Source of the DNA: JADJEK01 sp052034255
GTDB lineage: Bacteria > Planctomycetota > B15-G4 > JADJEK01
Direction: 5' to 3'
NCBI GenBank assembly: GCA_052034255.1
Contig: JBPOIU010000021.1
Coordinates: 56,341 to 120,340 of the forward strand
DNA length: 64,000 bases
The translations under genes and the position numbers were made by a program. The notes beneath the pieces are model-generated. The model was not told the DNA's origin, did not search any database, and saw only the letters and a list, made by a program, of their open reading frames with translations. Below are positions 10,826 to 19,031 of the stretch, piece after piece (the stretch's first letter is position 1; each line of letters begins with the position of its first letter).

Positions 10826-12361
10826 GTGCAGCTTCGGACGAAGCTCCTGCTCGCGGTCGTGGCGGCCAACTTCGCGGCGTTCGCCGTGTTGGCCGTGGCG
10901 ATCGCGCGCGACGTGGAACGTCGCGGTGACCTCGCGCGCGCCCAATCGGCTCGGATCCGTGAAGAACAGGTCGCCCGCGTCGGCGACATCTTCATCAAGT
11001 GGTTCCAAGCGTTCGACTTCGACCTCGGTCCGTCGCGCGTCGCGGATGCTCGTGCCGCTCCGGCACGGCGCATCGTGAAGGAGATCCTCGCGCAACCGTT
11101 CTGGACCGCCGCGCGGGACGCATACCTGACGGACAACCCGTTCCGCTTCAACGAGCAGTACCAGCCCGGTGAGTTCGAGCTGAATCCGATCGGAGCCCCC
11201 GACGCGGAGTCCGAACAACTACGCCTGCGCGCGCTCGATCTCGTCGAGCGCGCGTACCGCGACGGCGTCGAGCAACGCGACGGCGAGATCCTGGCGATCC
11301 CGTTGTTCGGCAGTGCCGGGCCGGGGCGGCAACGCGAGAAAGTCGGCGCGGCGTACATCCGCGTCGACGTCCCTCAAGTCCAACCGCTGTCGAGCGGGAT
11401 CGAGGCGCGCATGGTCGCGATCGCGCTCGGCGGCTCGACGATCATCGCGATCGCGGGCATCTTCGCGCTCCTGCACGTGCTCGTGTTGCGCCCGTTGCAT
11501 GACGTGTCCTCGGGCGCGCGGCGCGTGCGCTTCGGCGATTACACGCGGCCAGTGCCGCGGACGGGCCGCGCCGACGAGATCGACACGCTGGTCGCCGCGT
11601 TCAACGAGATGATGCTCGAGGTCGGACAATCGCGCGAAGCCCTCGAGCGTCGAGTCCGCGACGCGGTACTGCGCGCGCGCGAGAGCGAGAAGCGACTGAT
11701 CCTGACCGAACGCTTGGCCGCCATGGGCACGCTCGCGGCCGGCATCGCGCACGAGATCAACAATCCGTTGGGCGGCATGATCAACGCGCTGCGCGTGGTC
11801 GAGAAGCCCGACACGAAGCCCGATGTGCGTCAGCGCTACCTGAAGTTGATCGGGGACGGACTCGATCGCGTCCGAGGTGTCGTCGCGCGTGTGTTGCGCT
11901 TCGCGCCGAATCGCAAACCGAAGGAGTCGGTGTCGATCGCCGCATTGGTCGACGACGTCGCGCGTTTCTTGCAGTTCCGACTCAACGAGAAAGCGGTGAC
12001 GTTCGATGTCGCGATCGAGGACGGCCTGCGGGTCGACGGGGATGCCGCGGCGCTCGGACAGGTGTTCTTGAACCTCATCGCGAATGCGATCGACGCGCTG
12101 GATGCACCGCCGCGGCGGATCGAACTCGTCGGCCGTCGCGTCGCCGGTCGCGTGCGCGTCGAAGTTGCCGACAACGGCGTCGGGATGTCCGCCGAACAAG
12201 CGGCGCGCGCGTTCGATCTGTTCTTCACGACCAAGGTCACCGGCAGCGGCCTCGGACTGTTCATCGTGCACGAGATCGTCAGTGAGCACGGCGGCACGAT
12301 CGAAGTCCGGTCCGAGCCCGGCGCCGGGGCACGCTTCGTCCTCGAGTTCCCGACGCCATGA
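10826..12361 (+). CDS. Membrane sensor histidine kinase (HAMP-HisKA-HATPase)
   Basis: The protein is a sensor kinase: TM1 (about 5-27), a periplasmic region of about 170 residues, TM2 (about 196-221), a HAMP domain (about 222-275), HisKA with the phospho-acceptor in AHEINNPLGG (His309) and a HATPase_c domain with N box (NLIANAIDAL), DNGVGM and GSGLGL. The HEINNP form of the H-box resembles NtrB/ZraS-type kinases. I start it at GTG 10826 (511 aa) because GGGAG sits 9 bp upstream and upstream residues overlap the repeat R1; a GTG at 10787 is in frame. No response regulator gene is adjacent, so the partner is unknown. Its stop overlaps the start of the next gene (ATGA). Confidence 0.9.
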   Translation: MQLRTKLLLAVVAANFAAFAVLAVAIARDVERRGDLARAQSARIREEQVARVGDIFIKWFQAFDFDLGPSRVADARAAPARRIVKEILAQPFWTAARDAYLTDNPFRFNEQYQPGEFELNPIGAPDAESEQLRLRALDLVERAYRDGVEQRDGEILAIPLFGSAGPGRQREKVGAAYIRVDVPQVQPLSSGIEARMVAIALGGSTIIAIAGIFALLHVLVLRPLHDVSSGARRVRFGDYTRPVPRTGRADEIDTLVAAFNEMMLEVGQSREALERRVRDAVLRARESEKRLILTERLAAMGTLAAGIAHEINNPLGGMINALRVVEKPDTKPDVRQRYLKLIGDGLDRVRGVVARVLRFAPNRKPKESVSIAALVDDVARFLQFRLNEKAVTFDVAIEDGLRVDGDAAALGQVFLNLIANAIDALDAPPRRIELVGRRVAGRVRVEVADNGVGMSAEQAARAFDLFFTTKVTGSGLGLFIVHEIVSEHGGTIEVRSEPGAGARFVLEFPTP

Positions 12362-13605
12362 ACGGGGTGCTCTACGCCTTAGGGCTGGTCGCATTGCTTG
12401 CCGGATCCGCGTTCAGCTCCGCGGTCGAGACCTCGCTGTTCGCGCTCGACGCCGACGGGCGCCGCCGATTGGCCGATGCCTCGCGGGCTGGCGCGCGTCT
12501 CACCGAGCGCCTCGATCGCGAGCCCGAGCGCTTCCTGCTGACGCAGCTGTTGCTGAATTTGCTCGTGAACCTGGCGTTCTTCACCGTCACAGGCGCATGG
12601 GCGATGGAACTCGACGGTGGCGCGGCGTTCGCGGTTTCCTCGGTCGGTTTCCTCGCGATCCTGCTGCTCGGCGAGATCCTGCCGAAGGCGTTCGCCGTGC
12701 GGAACTCGTCGATGGTGGCGGTGCGTCTGGCGACTCCGGCGCTGTACGTGACCGAGATCCTGCGGCCCGTGCTCACACCGCTCATCTTCGTGACCGACGT
12801 CTTGACCGGCATGGTCTCGGCGGGGCGCGGTGGCCGCGAACTCGAATCCGAGGAGTTGCAGCAACTGTTGACGGCCGCGTCCGCGCGCGGCGCCGTGGGC
12901 GTCGGTGAGGCCGCCGTTCTCGGCCAGGTGTTGCACATGACGGAGCTGCGGGCGCGCGACGCGATGGTCCCCCGCGTCGAGATCGCGGCGATCGATCTCG
13001 ATTCCGGGCGGCAGAAGGCGGAGCAGCTCGTGCGGGCGACGCGCCGTTCGCGGCTCCCCGCCTATCGCAAGTCGCTCGACCACATCGTCGGTTACATCGA
13101 AGGGCGCGACCTGCTGCTGTTCCGAGAGCGATCGGTGCAAGAGTTGGTGCGGCCGATCGGCATCGTGTCGGAGAGCACTCCGCTGGACGCGGCGTTGCGT
13201 CTGTTGCGCGCCGAGGGCCGCGAGATCGCGATCGCTCTGGACGAATACGGCGGGACTTCCGGCGTATTGACGATCGAGAGCATCGCGTCGGTGCTGTTCG
13301 GAGGCTTCGCCGACGAGCACGCCAAAGCCCGCGGATTCCACCGCGTGCGTCGCGATGGCTCGGTCGTTCTGCGCGGGACGTGTCCGCTGGCGACGTTCAA
13401 TCGCCTACGCGTCGAACCGCGCGCGATCGAGGCGCGCCGCGCCGTCACGCTCGGCGGCTACGTCGCGCAGCGACTCGATCGCATTCCGCGACCGGGCGAC
13501 GTCGTGCTGCTGAATTCGGTCGTTCTGCGGGTCCTGCGGGTCAAGAACGGCGCGGTGCGCATCCTCGTCGCGGAGCCCTTGTCCGCGGGGGAGAGCACGG
13601 AATGA
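12358..13605 (+). CDS. CNNM/CorB-like DUF21-CBS-CorC membrane protein
   Basis: The 415-residue protein has an N-terminal DUF21 transmembrane domain (about 1-170, beginning YALGLVALLAGSAFSSAVET and including LLGEILPKAFAVRNS), a pair of CBS domains (about 190-320; MVPRVEIAAIDLD, ALDEYGGTSGVLT) and a C-terminal CorC_HlyC domain (SVVLRGTCPLATFNRL). Family members are Mg2+/Co2+ efflux or homeostasis proteins. The ATG overlaps the stop of the histidine kinase gene, and its own stop overlaps the next gene. Whether the kinase regulates this pair is not shown. Confidence 0.88.
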   Translation: MNGVLYALGLVALLAGSAFSSAVETSLFALDADGRRRLADASRAGARLTERLDREPERFLLTQLLLNLLVNLAFFTVTGAWAMELDGGAAFAVSSVGFLAILLLGEILPKAFAVRNSSMVAVRLATPALYVTEILRPVLTPLIFVTDVLTGMVSAGRGGRELESEELQQLLTAASARGAVGVGEAAVLGQVLHMTELRARDAMVPRVEIAAIDLDSGRQKAEQLVRATRRSRLPAYRKSLDHIVGYIEGRDLLLFRERSVQELVRPIGIVSESTPLDAALRLLRAEGREIAIALDEYGGTSGVLTIESIASVLFGGFADEHAKARGFHRVRRDGSVVLRGTCPLATFNRLRVEPRAIEARRAVTLGGYVAQRLDRIPRPGDVVLLNSVVLRVLRVKNGAVRILVAEPLSAGESTE

Positions 13606-14570
13606 CCACCCTACTGTTGGTCCTCGCGTTGCTCGCGCTGCTCGCGGTCTCCTTCCTGGCCGCCGGCACCGAGACCGGTCTGTACTCGATCCATCCGTTG
13701 CGCGTGCGCCTGCGCGCCGAAGCTGGCGATCGCGGGAGTCGTGTGCTCGCGCGGTTGTTCAATCGCCCCGTCGTCATCGTCGTGACGGTGCTGGTGCTGG
13801 TGAATCTGGTCGAGATGGGGGCTGGTTTCGTCGGTCAGCGGCTGTGTCTCGAGCTCGGAATCGAATCCGAGGAACTCGTGTCGCTGCTGATCCTGACGCC
13901 GCTGTTCTTCGTGTTCGGTGAGGCGTTGCCGAAGAACGTGTTCCGGCTCGAGGCCGATCGCATCGTTCCCCGCCTCGCGCCGCTGCTGTCGTTCCTGATC
14001 GTCGTGCTGCGACCGCTGACGATCCTGCTCGAGCTGATCCTGCGCCTGCCGTTCTTCCGCGAGAGTGACGAACGAAAGGTCGACGTGTTCACCCGTCCTG
14101 GACTGACCGACGCGTTGTCGGGTCCGGCGGCCGAGGACGCGCTTTCGGCGACCCAACGCACGCTGGTGGGCAACGTGGTCGGCGCGACGGCCGGCTTCGT
14201 CCGCTCGGCATTGGTGCCGCTGGCGCAGGTCGCGCGGCTACGGGCCGAACTCGGTGTCGAGGCCGCGAGCGCGGTCGCGCGCGAGACGCCGGCGCGTCGG
14301 TTCCTGGTCGAGGACTCGAGCGGTGGGATCATCGGGATGGTCCACCTCTACGACATCCTGCTGCATCGGGATCCGAGCGTGGTCGTGCGCGATTGCCTAC
14401 GTCCGCTGCCGTCCGTCCGCGAAGACGCCTCGGTCATGGCGGCGATCGAGCACCTGCGCGCGGAAGAGAGCCAGATGGCGCTCGTCGTCGACGGCGAGGG
14501 CGCGCCGCTTGGCGCCGTCACCCTTCGGGACCTCCTCGACCCGATCATCGGTGGTTCGAAACGCTGGTGA
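13602..14570 (+). CDS. Second DUF21-CBS membrane protein without CorC domain
   Basis: This is a 322-residue relative of the preceding gene. The DUF21 membrane part has the same landmarks (FLAAGTETGLYSI near the N-terminus and FGEALPKNVFRLEADRIVPR) and is followed by a CBS pair (SSGGIIGMVHLYDILLHRD; QMALVVDGEGAPLGAVTLRDLL). The protein ends after the second CBS domain, so the CorC_HlyC domain of its neighbour is missing. The two may form a hetero-oligomer, which is inference. The ATG at 13602 overlaps the upstream TGA and has GGGGGAG just upstream. The longer frame open to 13380 is rejected because its extra residues are unlike the family. Confidence 0.85.
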   Translation: MTTLLLVLALLALLAVSFLAAGTETGLYSIHPLRVRLRAEAGDRGSRVLARLFNRPVVIVVTVLVLVNLVEMGAGFVGQRLCLELGIESEELVSLLILTPLFFVFGEALPKNVFRLEADRIVPRLAPLLSFLIVVLRPLTILLELILRLPFFRESDERKVDVFTRPGLTDALSGPAAEDALSATQRTLVGNVVGATAGFVRSALVPLAQVARLRAELGVEAASAVARETPARRFLVEDSSGGIIGMVHLYDILLHRDPSVVVRDCLRPLPSVREDASVMAAIEHLRAEESQMALVVDGEGAPLGAVTLRDLLDPIIGGSKRW

Positions 14571-14625
14571 CCGGCTGCGGATTCGAGCTCCCTCCAATCG
14601 ACGCAAAGGAGACGGGAATCGCCGC

Positions 14626-14654
14626 TTGCGGGCGCTTGGAGGGGCCAGTATCTT
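14626..14654 (+). promoter_or_regulatory. Candidate sigma-70-type promoter
   Basis: TTGCGG (14626-14631) and TATCTT (14649-14654) are separated by 17 bp, about 50 bp upstream of the ATG at 14703. It is the only good match in this gap, and the match is partial. Confidence 0.4.
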
Positions 14655-14702
14655 GCCCCCGCTCGCGCGCACTTGGACCGTCGCGCGAACCATCGGAGAC
14701 GC

Positions 14703-15143
14703 ATGACGGACGCGCGTTCCTGGTCGCATCGAGCCCTCGACATGCTCGGCGGCGCCGCGATTGCGGTGTTGCTGACGCGTGTGTTCGTGGGCGGCGGCAC
14801 GATCGACGCACGCGAGCCCGCCACGGCGCTCCAGCCCGAGTACCTGATCAGCACCAGCGCGCTGCCACACGGCGGAGTGTTGGTCGCGGTGTTCAACACC
14901 GAGACCGAAGTGCTGACCACGTACGAGGCGGAGGGTGGCACGAAGGCCACGCGCGGACTGACGTTCGTCGGCGCGCGCAAAGTCGCAAGGGACATCTTCG
15001 TGACCGGTTACAACGATAAGTCCGAGTACTCCTATCAGGAACTCGTCGAGCGCATCGCCGAAGTCGAGCGCCGCACCGCTGGATCCGCCGAGTCGTCGGC
15101 GGGAGCGGGCGAGCCCGGCGGTGCCGACAAACAGGGCAATTGA
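14703..15143 (+). CDS. Small membrane-anchored protein of unknown function
   Basis: The 146-residue protein has one N-terminal hydrophobic segment (ALDMLGGAAIAVLLTRVFVGG, trimmed by me) followed by a soluble region of about 100 residues: strand-rich sequence (EYLISTSALPHGGVLVAVFNT), a central basic patch (GARKVARDIFVTGYNDK) and a low-complexity Ser/Gly/Ala-rich tail. I do not recognise a family. ATG 14703 has GGAG 5 bp upstream. The next gene starts 31 bp after its stop and has its own strong site, so co-transcription is likely. The frame open upstream to 14673 lacks a site. Confidence 0.65.
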   Translation: MTDARSWSHRALDMLGGAAIAVLLTRVFVGGGTIDAREPATALQPEYLISTSALPHGGVLVAVFNTETEVLTTYEAEGGTKATRGLTFVGARKVARDIFVTGYNDKSEYSYQELVERIAEVERRTAGSAESSAGAGEPGGADKQGN

Positions 15144-15174
15144 GGCAATTCGGAAGTTCGAGCGGAGGCGTACG

Positions 15175-15726
15175 GTGGCCGACGATTTCATTTCCTTCGA
15201 AAAGGTCCTCAAGGAACTCCAGCTGCAAGAAGCGCAGCTCAAGAAGCTGGTCTCGGAAGGCGAGATCCGCGCGTTCCGTGACCAGGACAAGATGAAGTTC
15301 CGCAAGGAAGACATCGATCGCTTCCGCAAGAAGGCCGACGATCTTCCGACGATCGAAGCCCCGTCGGGCGAGCTGACGGAGGAGCTGTTCGGTGACGACG
15401 ATGGCGGCGGCGACGTCGGCATGGTCACCCAGCAGATCTCGGACAAGTCCTTCCTCGAGGAGGACGCCGGGGTCGAGCCGATCGAGCTCGACGAGTCGCC
15501 GCGCGGCACGGACGCCAAGATGGCGGCAGCCGCGGCCCGTCCGCGCCCGATCAAGAAGGCGCAGCAGGCCGAAGAGGCTTCCGAGGGCATGGGTGTTCGG
15601 GTCTGCCTGGTGCTCGGCGCGGCGATCATGCTGTTCGCCGTCATCGTGGCGCTGGACGCAGCCCAGGTGCAGCCGAGCGGCTTCTCGCGCGGTTTCATGA
15701 ACATGATGGCGAAGATGACCAAGTGA
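15175..15726 (+). CDS. Excisionase-type HTH protein with C-terminal membrane anchor
   Basis: The first ~50 residues form an excisionase/MerR-like helix-turn-helix (FISFEKVLKELQLQEAQL then LVSEGEIRAFRDQDKMKF and KEDIDRFRKK). An acidic linker follows, then one strongly hydrophobic C-terminal segment (VRVCLVLGAAIMLFAVIVAL) close to the end of the 183 residues. Such HTH domains usually bind DNA, so a membrane-tethered DNA-binding protein is implied. GTG 15175 is chosen over GTG 15121 because GGAGG (15164-15168) lies 6 bp upstream and the upstream residues look unrelated to the domain. It is followed by a strong terminator hairpin. Function is unknown; it is unlikely to be a phage excisionase because no integrase is nearby. 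Confidence 0.75.
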   Translation: MADDFISFEKVLKELQLQEAQLKKLVSEGEIRAFRDQDKMKFRKEDIDRFRKKADDLPTIEAPSGELTEELFGDDDGGGDVGMVTQQISDKSFLEEDAGVEPIELDESPRGTDAKMAAAAARPRPIKKAQQAEEASEGMGVRVCLVLGAAIMLFAVIVALDAAQVQPSGFSRGFMNMMAKMTK

Positions 15727-15776
15727 CCTGAGTCCAGGTTCACGACGGTCGAGCAACACCCAATCCGTTGGGTAGG

Positions 15777-15809
15777 GCAGGGCGACAGGAACCCATCCTG
15801 TCGCCCTGC
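15777..15809. terminator. Strong hairpin terminator
   Basis: A perfect 14-bp stem (15777-15790 with 15796-15809) with a 5-base loop is followed by TTGAATT. It lies 50 bp after the stop of the HTH/membrane gene. Confidence 0.75.
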
Positions 15810-15911
15810 TTGAATTCCGCCCGAGAGTTACGAGGATTGCTGTGCGTCGCTGATCCGCAGGGCAACAGCGCACGAAGAACAGCCGATCGGTACACACGTC
15901 AATTACCGGCA

Positions 15912-15930
15912 CGGAATGCGATGCATTCCG
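15912..15930. promoter_or_regulatory. 8-bp inverted repeat just upstream of the ribosome binding site
   Basis: Arms 15912-15919 and 15923-15930 flank a 3-base spacer and end directly before the CCGGGGAGG ribosome-binding stretch of the OmpA-like gene. It could be a regulator site or an mRNA hairpin that shields the ribosome binding site; the sequence alone does not say. Confidence 0.4.
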
Positions 15931-15949
15931 CCGGGGAGGTCAACGAGTC

Positions 15950-16651
15950 GTGACGACTGCATTTCGCAACGGTTTGATGCTGGTGCTCGCGCTGGTCGCG
16001 AGCGTCGGCTGCGTGTCCAAGAGCACGCACGAGAAGACGCTGAACGAGCTGGACGAAGCGCGCAACATGCTTCGCAACCAGGAAGACATCGCGAGCGGCG
16101 CGCTGTCGACCAAGAGCAGCCTCGAGTCCGAGGCGAGCCGTCTGCGCGGCGAAGCCGACAACCTGCGCAGCGCGAACACGCAGAGCCAGATCGAGCTCGA
16201 TCGCATGCGTCGTGAGCTCGAAGAAGCGAAGTCGCGCCTGTCGAAGGCCAACGAGAACACCGGCATTCCCGGCGTCGACGTCAGCGCGCGCGACGGCATG
16301 ATCGTTTACGGCATGCGCGATTCGGTCTTGTTCGATTCGGGTCGCGCGGAGATCAAGCCCGCCGGCAAGAAGACGCTGGCCGACCTCGCGAAGGTCCTGA
16401 AGCAGACCAACGGCAAGCTCGAGATCGCGGGTCACACCGACACCGATCCGGTCACGAAGACCAAGGACAAGTATCCGCTCGGCAACATCCAACTCGGCAT
16501 GGCGCGCGCGCTGGCCGTGTGGGAAGCGATGCGGGGCGAAGGCATGCCGGCGGCCCGCATGCACGTTTCGTCGTACGGCGAGCACGACCCGATCGAATCC
16601 GGCAACAAGGCGAAGAACCGCCGCGTCGAGGTCAGGGAAGCGCAGTCGTGA
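15950..16651 (+). CDS. OmpA/Pal-like peptidoglycan-binding lipoprotein
   Basis: The 233-residue protein starts with a lipoprotein signal (lipobox region ASVGC, Cys21), then an alpha-helical, charged coiled-coil stretch (about 30-105: TLNELDEARNMLRNQE... EEAKSRLSKAN) and a C-terminal OmpA domain (about 115-230). That domain includes SVLFDSGRAEIKPAGKKTL, IAGHTDTDPV and NRRVEV, the residues that contact peptidoglycan diaminopimelate in this family. It should tether the outer membrane to the cell wall. GTG 15950 is used with GGGAGG about 10 bp upstream; the gene lies just after a small inverted repeat. It is followed by the FGE-like lipoprotein gene. Confidence 0.88.
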   Translation: MTTAFRNGLMLVLALVASVGCVSKSTHEKTLNELDEARNMLRNQEDIASGALSTKSSLESEASRLRGEADNLRSANTQSQIELDRMRRELEEAKSRLSKANENTGIPGVDVSARDGMIVYGMRDSVLFDSGRAEIKPAGKKTLADLAKVLKQTNGKLEIAGHTDTDPVTKTKDKYPLGNIQLGMARALAVWEAMRGEGMPAARMHVSSYGEHDPIESGNKAKNRRVEVREAQS

Positions 16652-16715
16652 CGAGGTGAGATCGGCGGCGCGGAGCGAACTCATCGCTGCGGATGCGAAG
16701 ACGGCGGGAGTCCGA

Positions 16716-19031
16716 ATGGACTTCCGCCGTTGGCGTTTGTGCATCGGCATCGCGGCGTGGCTCGTGTGCGCGACGGCGGTGGTGGGTTGTGGAGACTCGT
16801 CCGCCGATGCCGCTCGGCGACGGATCGACGCGCAACTCGCGCGCCTCGATCGCATGGCGTTGGTCGTGCCGCGGCGCGCGAACGCGATCGACGACGCGTT
16901 CTTCGTCGATCGCTTCGAAGTGACGAACGAGCGTTACCTCGCGTTCTGCCGGGACAGCGGATACGAGCCGAGCGACGGCGACGGATTCCTGCGCCATCTG
17001 CGCGACGCACGCGCGCGCGACGCCGACGATCTGCTGCAGCATCCGGTCGTCTTCGTGTCGGCGGTCGATGCGGAGGCGTACGCGCACGCGAGCGCGAAGA
17101 CGCTGCCGACGCAGCAGCAATGGGCCGACGTCGCGGCAGCGTTGAGTGCGCGCGGCACGGCATGGGCGAGTTTCATCGCGAACGCGTCACAACACGATCT
17201 GCGCGGTCCAACGCGCGTGGGCACGTTCCAGAGCGGTCGAACGCGTGCCGACTCCGAGGTTGCCCCGCCGGTCTACGATCTGGTCGGCAACGTCGCGGAA
17301 TGGACGTCGACCGCGGGACTCACGGACGACCAGCGGCGGGTGTGCGGCGGATCGTTCGCGGAAGCGTTCCCCGAGAGCGATGCGTTCGCCGCGTCGCTGC
17401 GGGACCCGCCGATGGAGTACGCGAGCGACCGCAACTTCGCGCTCGGCTTCCGCTGCGTCGTCGGTGATGCGAAGGGGTTGGTACGCGCGCTGCTCGATGA
17501 TCTCGCGCTGGTGTCGGCCGAAGATCGTGCGCGCGCATTCGACGCGCTCGCATCATTCGGCCGGCCGCTGCGTCGCGTCGTCGACGCGTTGCGCTTCGAG
17601 CAGGCGACACGCGACGCGGTGCTGGTCGGCGAGGGCGACGACGATCTGGTCATCCCGCTCGACGATGGCTCGATCGTCGTCTGCGACGATTCGGGCAGCG
17701 TGCGGCGTCTCGATCCGCGCGACGGCTCCGTGCGCGCGCGCCGTGAGGGCTTCGCGGAGTTCTATCACGGCATCGCGGCCGACTTGGATCGCGATGGTCG
17801 AACGGAGCTGTTGATCGGGACCAACGCGGATCCGCCCGATGGCGCGCTCGATCCGGCGACGTGGCGCATGTTGTTCCTTTCCGCCGCCGCGCGGCGCCTC
17901 GATCTGGTGCGGATGGACGATTACTCGCGGCTGCCGCTCGACGAATTCGTGCCCGACGGATTGGAACTCGGACTGAGCGCGTTCGGCTTGCCCGACGAAA
18001 CGGTGCTGCGGGCCTCGGTGGTGCCACCGCGGCTCGACGGCGCCGAACGTGGCCTGTTCGTGGGGTTCATCGCGCAGCTGTCACAGGATCTGGTGTGCCT
18101 CGACGCCGAAACGTTGGACGAGCGTTGGCGTGTGCGCACGCCGTACTCGTACGGCGTGTCCATCGCTCCGGCCCGTGGTGAGGTCTGGGTCCCGGGGAAC
18201 TGGTGGGCGGTCGCGGCGGATGGCGTCCGCGAATGGCCGCGCATCCTCGATCTCCGGGTACTGCGCGCGGTCGACGGCAAGGAGCTACGTGCGGGTCGCG
18301 CCGCCGGGGGCGCGTGGTCGTCGGCGCTGCTCGCCGGAGACACGACGAAGTTGCTGTCGGTCGCCGGGAATGGCGCGTTGTTGGAGTCGAGCGTCGTGGA
18401 AGGCCGCATGCGCACGCGCGTCGCGCGTTCACCGCAAGCGACCGGAGCGATCGCGCTGCAGATCCGCAGCGGTCCGGCTCCCGCGGCGGCATCGGCGCTG
18501 GAAGCGGCCGGCTCGGGCGTTGCGGTGCGATTGACGACCTGGCGCCGTGATGGCGAGGTGCTGGCGGAACTCGAACTGGCGACTCCGGGGCCGTACGACC
18601 CGCGGCACTACGTGCCGACCGGCGGCGACATCCTGCTCGTCAAGGACTCGCAACTCGAGCTGCGCGCGTTCGACGCCCGCCTGCGCCCGCTGTGGCACAA
18701 GGCGGAGGACTTCCGTGCCGAGCTCGACCTGGTGGCACCGCTGACGCTCGATTGGGACGGCGACGGAGACGGCGAACTCGTGTGCTCGCGAGGGTTCGAC
18801 GAATGGGTCGTGCTGGACGCACAGCGCGGTGCGATCCTCGATCGCATCGTGTCGCCGGGCGCGAGCCTGCGCCGCCTCACCGTGGGTCGACACGACGAGT
18901 CGCGCGCCGACACGGTTTGGGCGGGGTACCGCGACATCGGCTTGTTCCGTTTGGCCCGAGTTCCCGGAGACGGGGCGCGCATCGCGCGCGAACTGCGCGA
19001 TCGGCTCGACGTGGACGAGGTCACGCGATGA
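16716..19031 (+). CDS. Lipoprotein with FGE-fold domain lacking catalytic Cys, plus FG-GAP-like region
   Basis: From ATG 16716 (GGGAG 5 bp upstream) the 771-residue protein has a lipoprotein signal (AVVGC, Cys25) and then an FGE-sulfatase/SUMF1 fold (about 45-250: VDRFEVTNERYLAFC, LPTQQQWADVA, GNVAEWTS, GGSFAE, LGFRC). In true formylglycine-generating enzymes two Cys precede the 'GFRC' part. Here the stretch after GGSF has no Cys, so catalysis is unlikely. The remaining ~500 residues contain beta-propeller-like repeats with calcium-type D-x-D-x-D-G motifs (DLDRDGRTELLIG, DWDGDGDGELVCS). It is probably an exported binding protein. The rsmA ATG overlaps its stop (ATGA), and the frame open to 16656 has no better site. 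Confidence 0.8.
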   Translation: MDFRRWRLCIGIAAWLVCATAVVGCGDSSADAARRRIDAQLARLDRMALVVPRRANAIDDAFFVDRFEVTNERYLAFCRDSGYEPSDGDGFLRHLRDARARDADDLLQHPVVFVSAVDAEAYAHASAKTLPTQQQWADVAAALSARGTAWASFIANASQHDLRGPTRVGTFQSGRTRADSEVAPPVYDLVGNVAEWTSTAGLTDDQRRVCGGSFAEAFPESDAFAASLRDPPMEYASDRNFALGFRCVVGDAKGLVRALLDDLALVSAEDRARAFDALASFGRPLRRVVDALRFEQATRDAVLVGEGDDDLVIPLDDGSIVVCDDSGSVRRLDPRDGSVRARREGFAEFYHGIAADLDRDGRTELLIGTNADPPDGALDPATWRMLFLSAAARRLDLVRMDDYSRLPLDEFVPDGLELGLSAFGLPDETVLRASVVPPRLDGAERGLFVGFIAQLSQDLVCLDAETLDERWRVRTPYSYGVSIAPARGEVWVPGNWWAVAADGVREWPRILDLRVLRAVDGKELRAGRAAGGAWSSALLAGDTTKLLSVAGNGALLESSVVEGRMRTRVARSPQATGAIALQIRSGPAPAAASALEAAGSGVAVRLTTWRRDGEVLAELELATPGPYDPRHYVPTGGDILLVKDSQLELRAFDARLRPLWHKAEDFRAELDLVAPLTLDWDGDGDGELVCSRGFDEWVVLDAQRGAILDRIVSPGASLRRLTVGRHDESRADTVWAGYRDIGLFRLARVPGDGARIARELRDRLDVDEVTR

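Noticed and set aside
15175..15726. Prophage excisionase
   Set aside because: The HTH is of that type, but the protein has a TM anchor and no integrase, phage or att-like sequence is near.
16716..19031. Active formylglycine-generating enzyme that activates the nearby sulfatases
   Set aside because: The catalytic Cys pair is missing, and both sulfatase-like proteins lack the target Cys.
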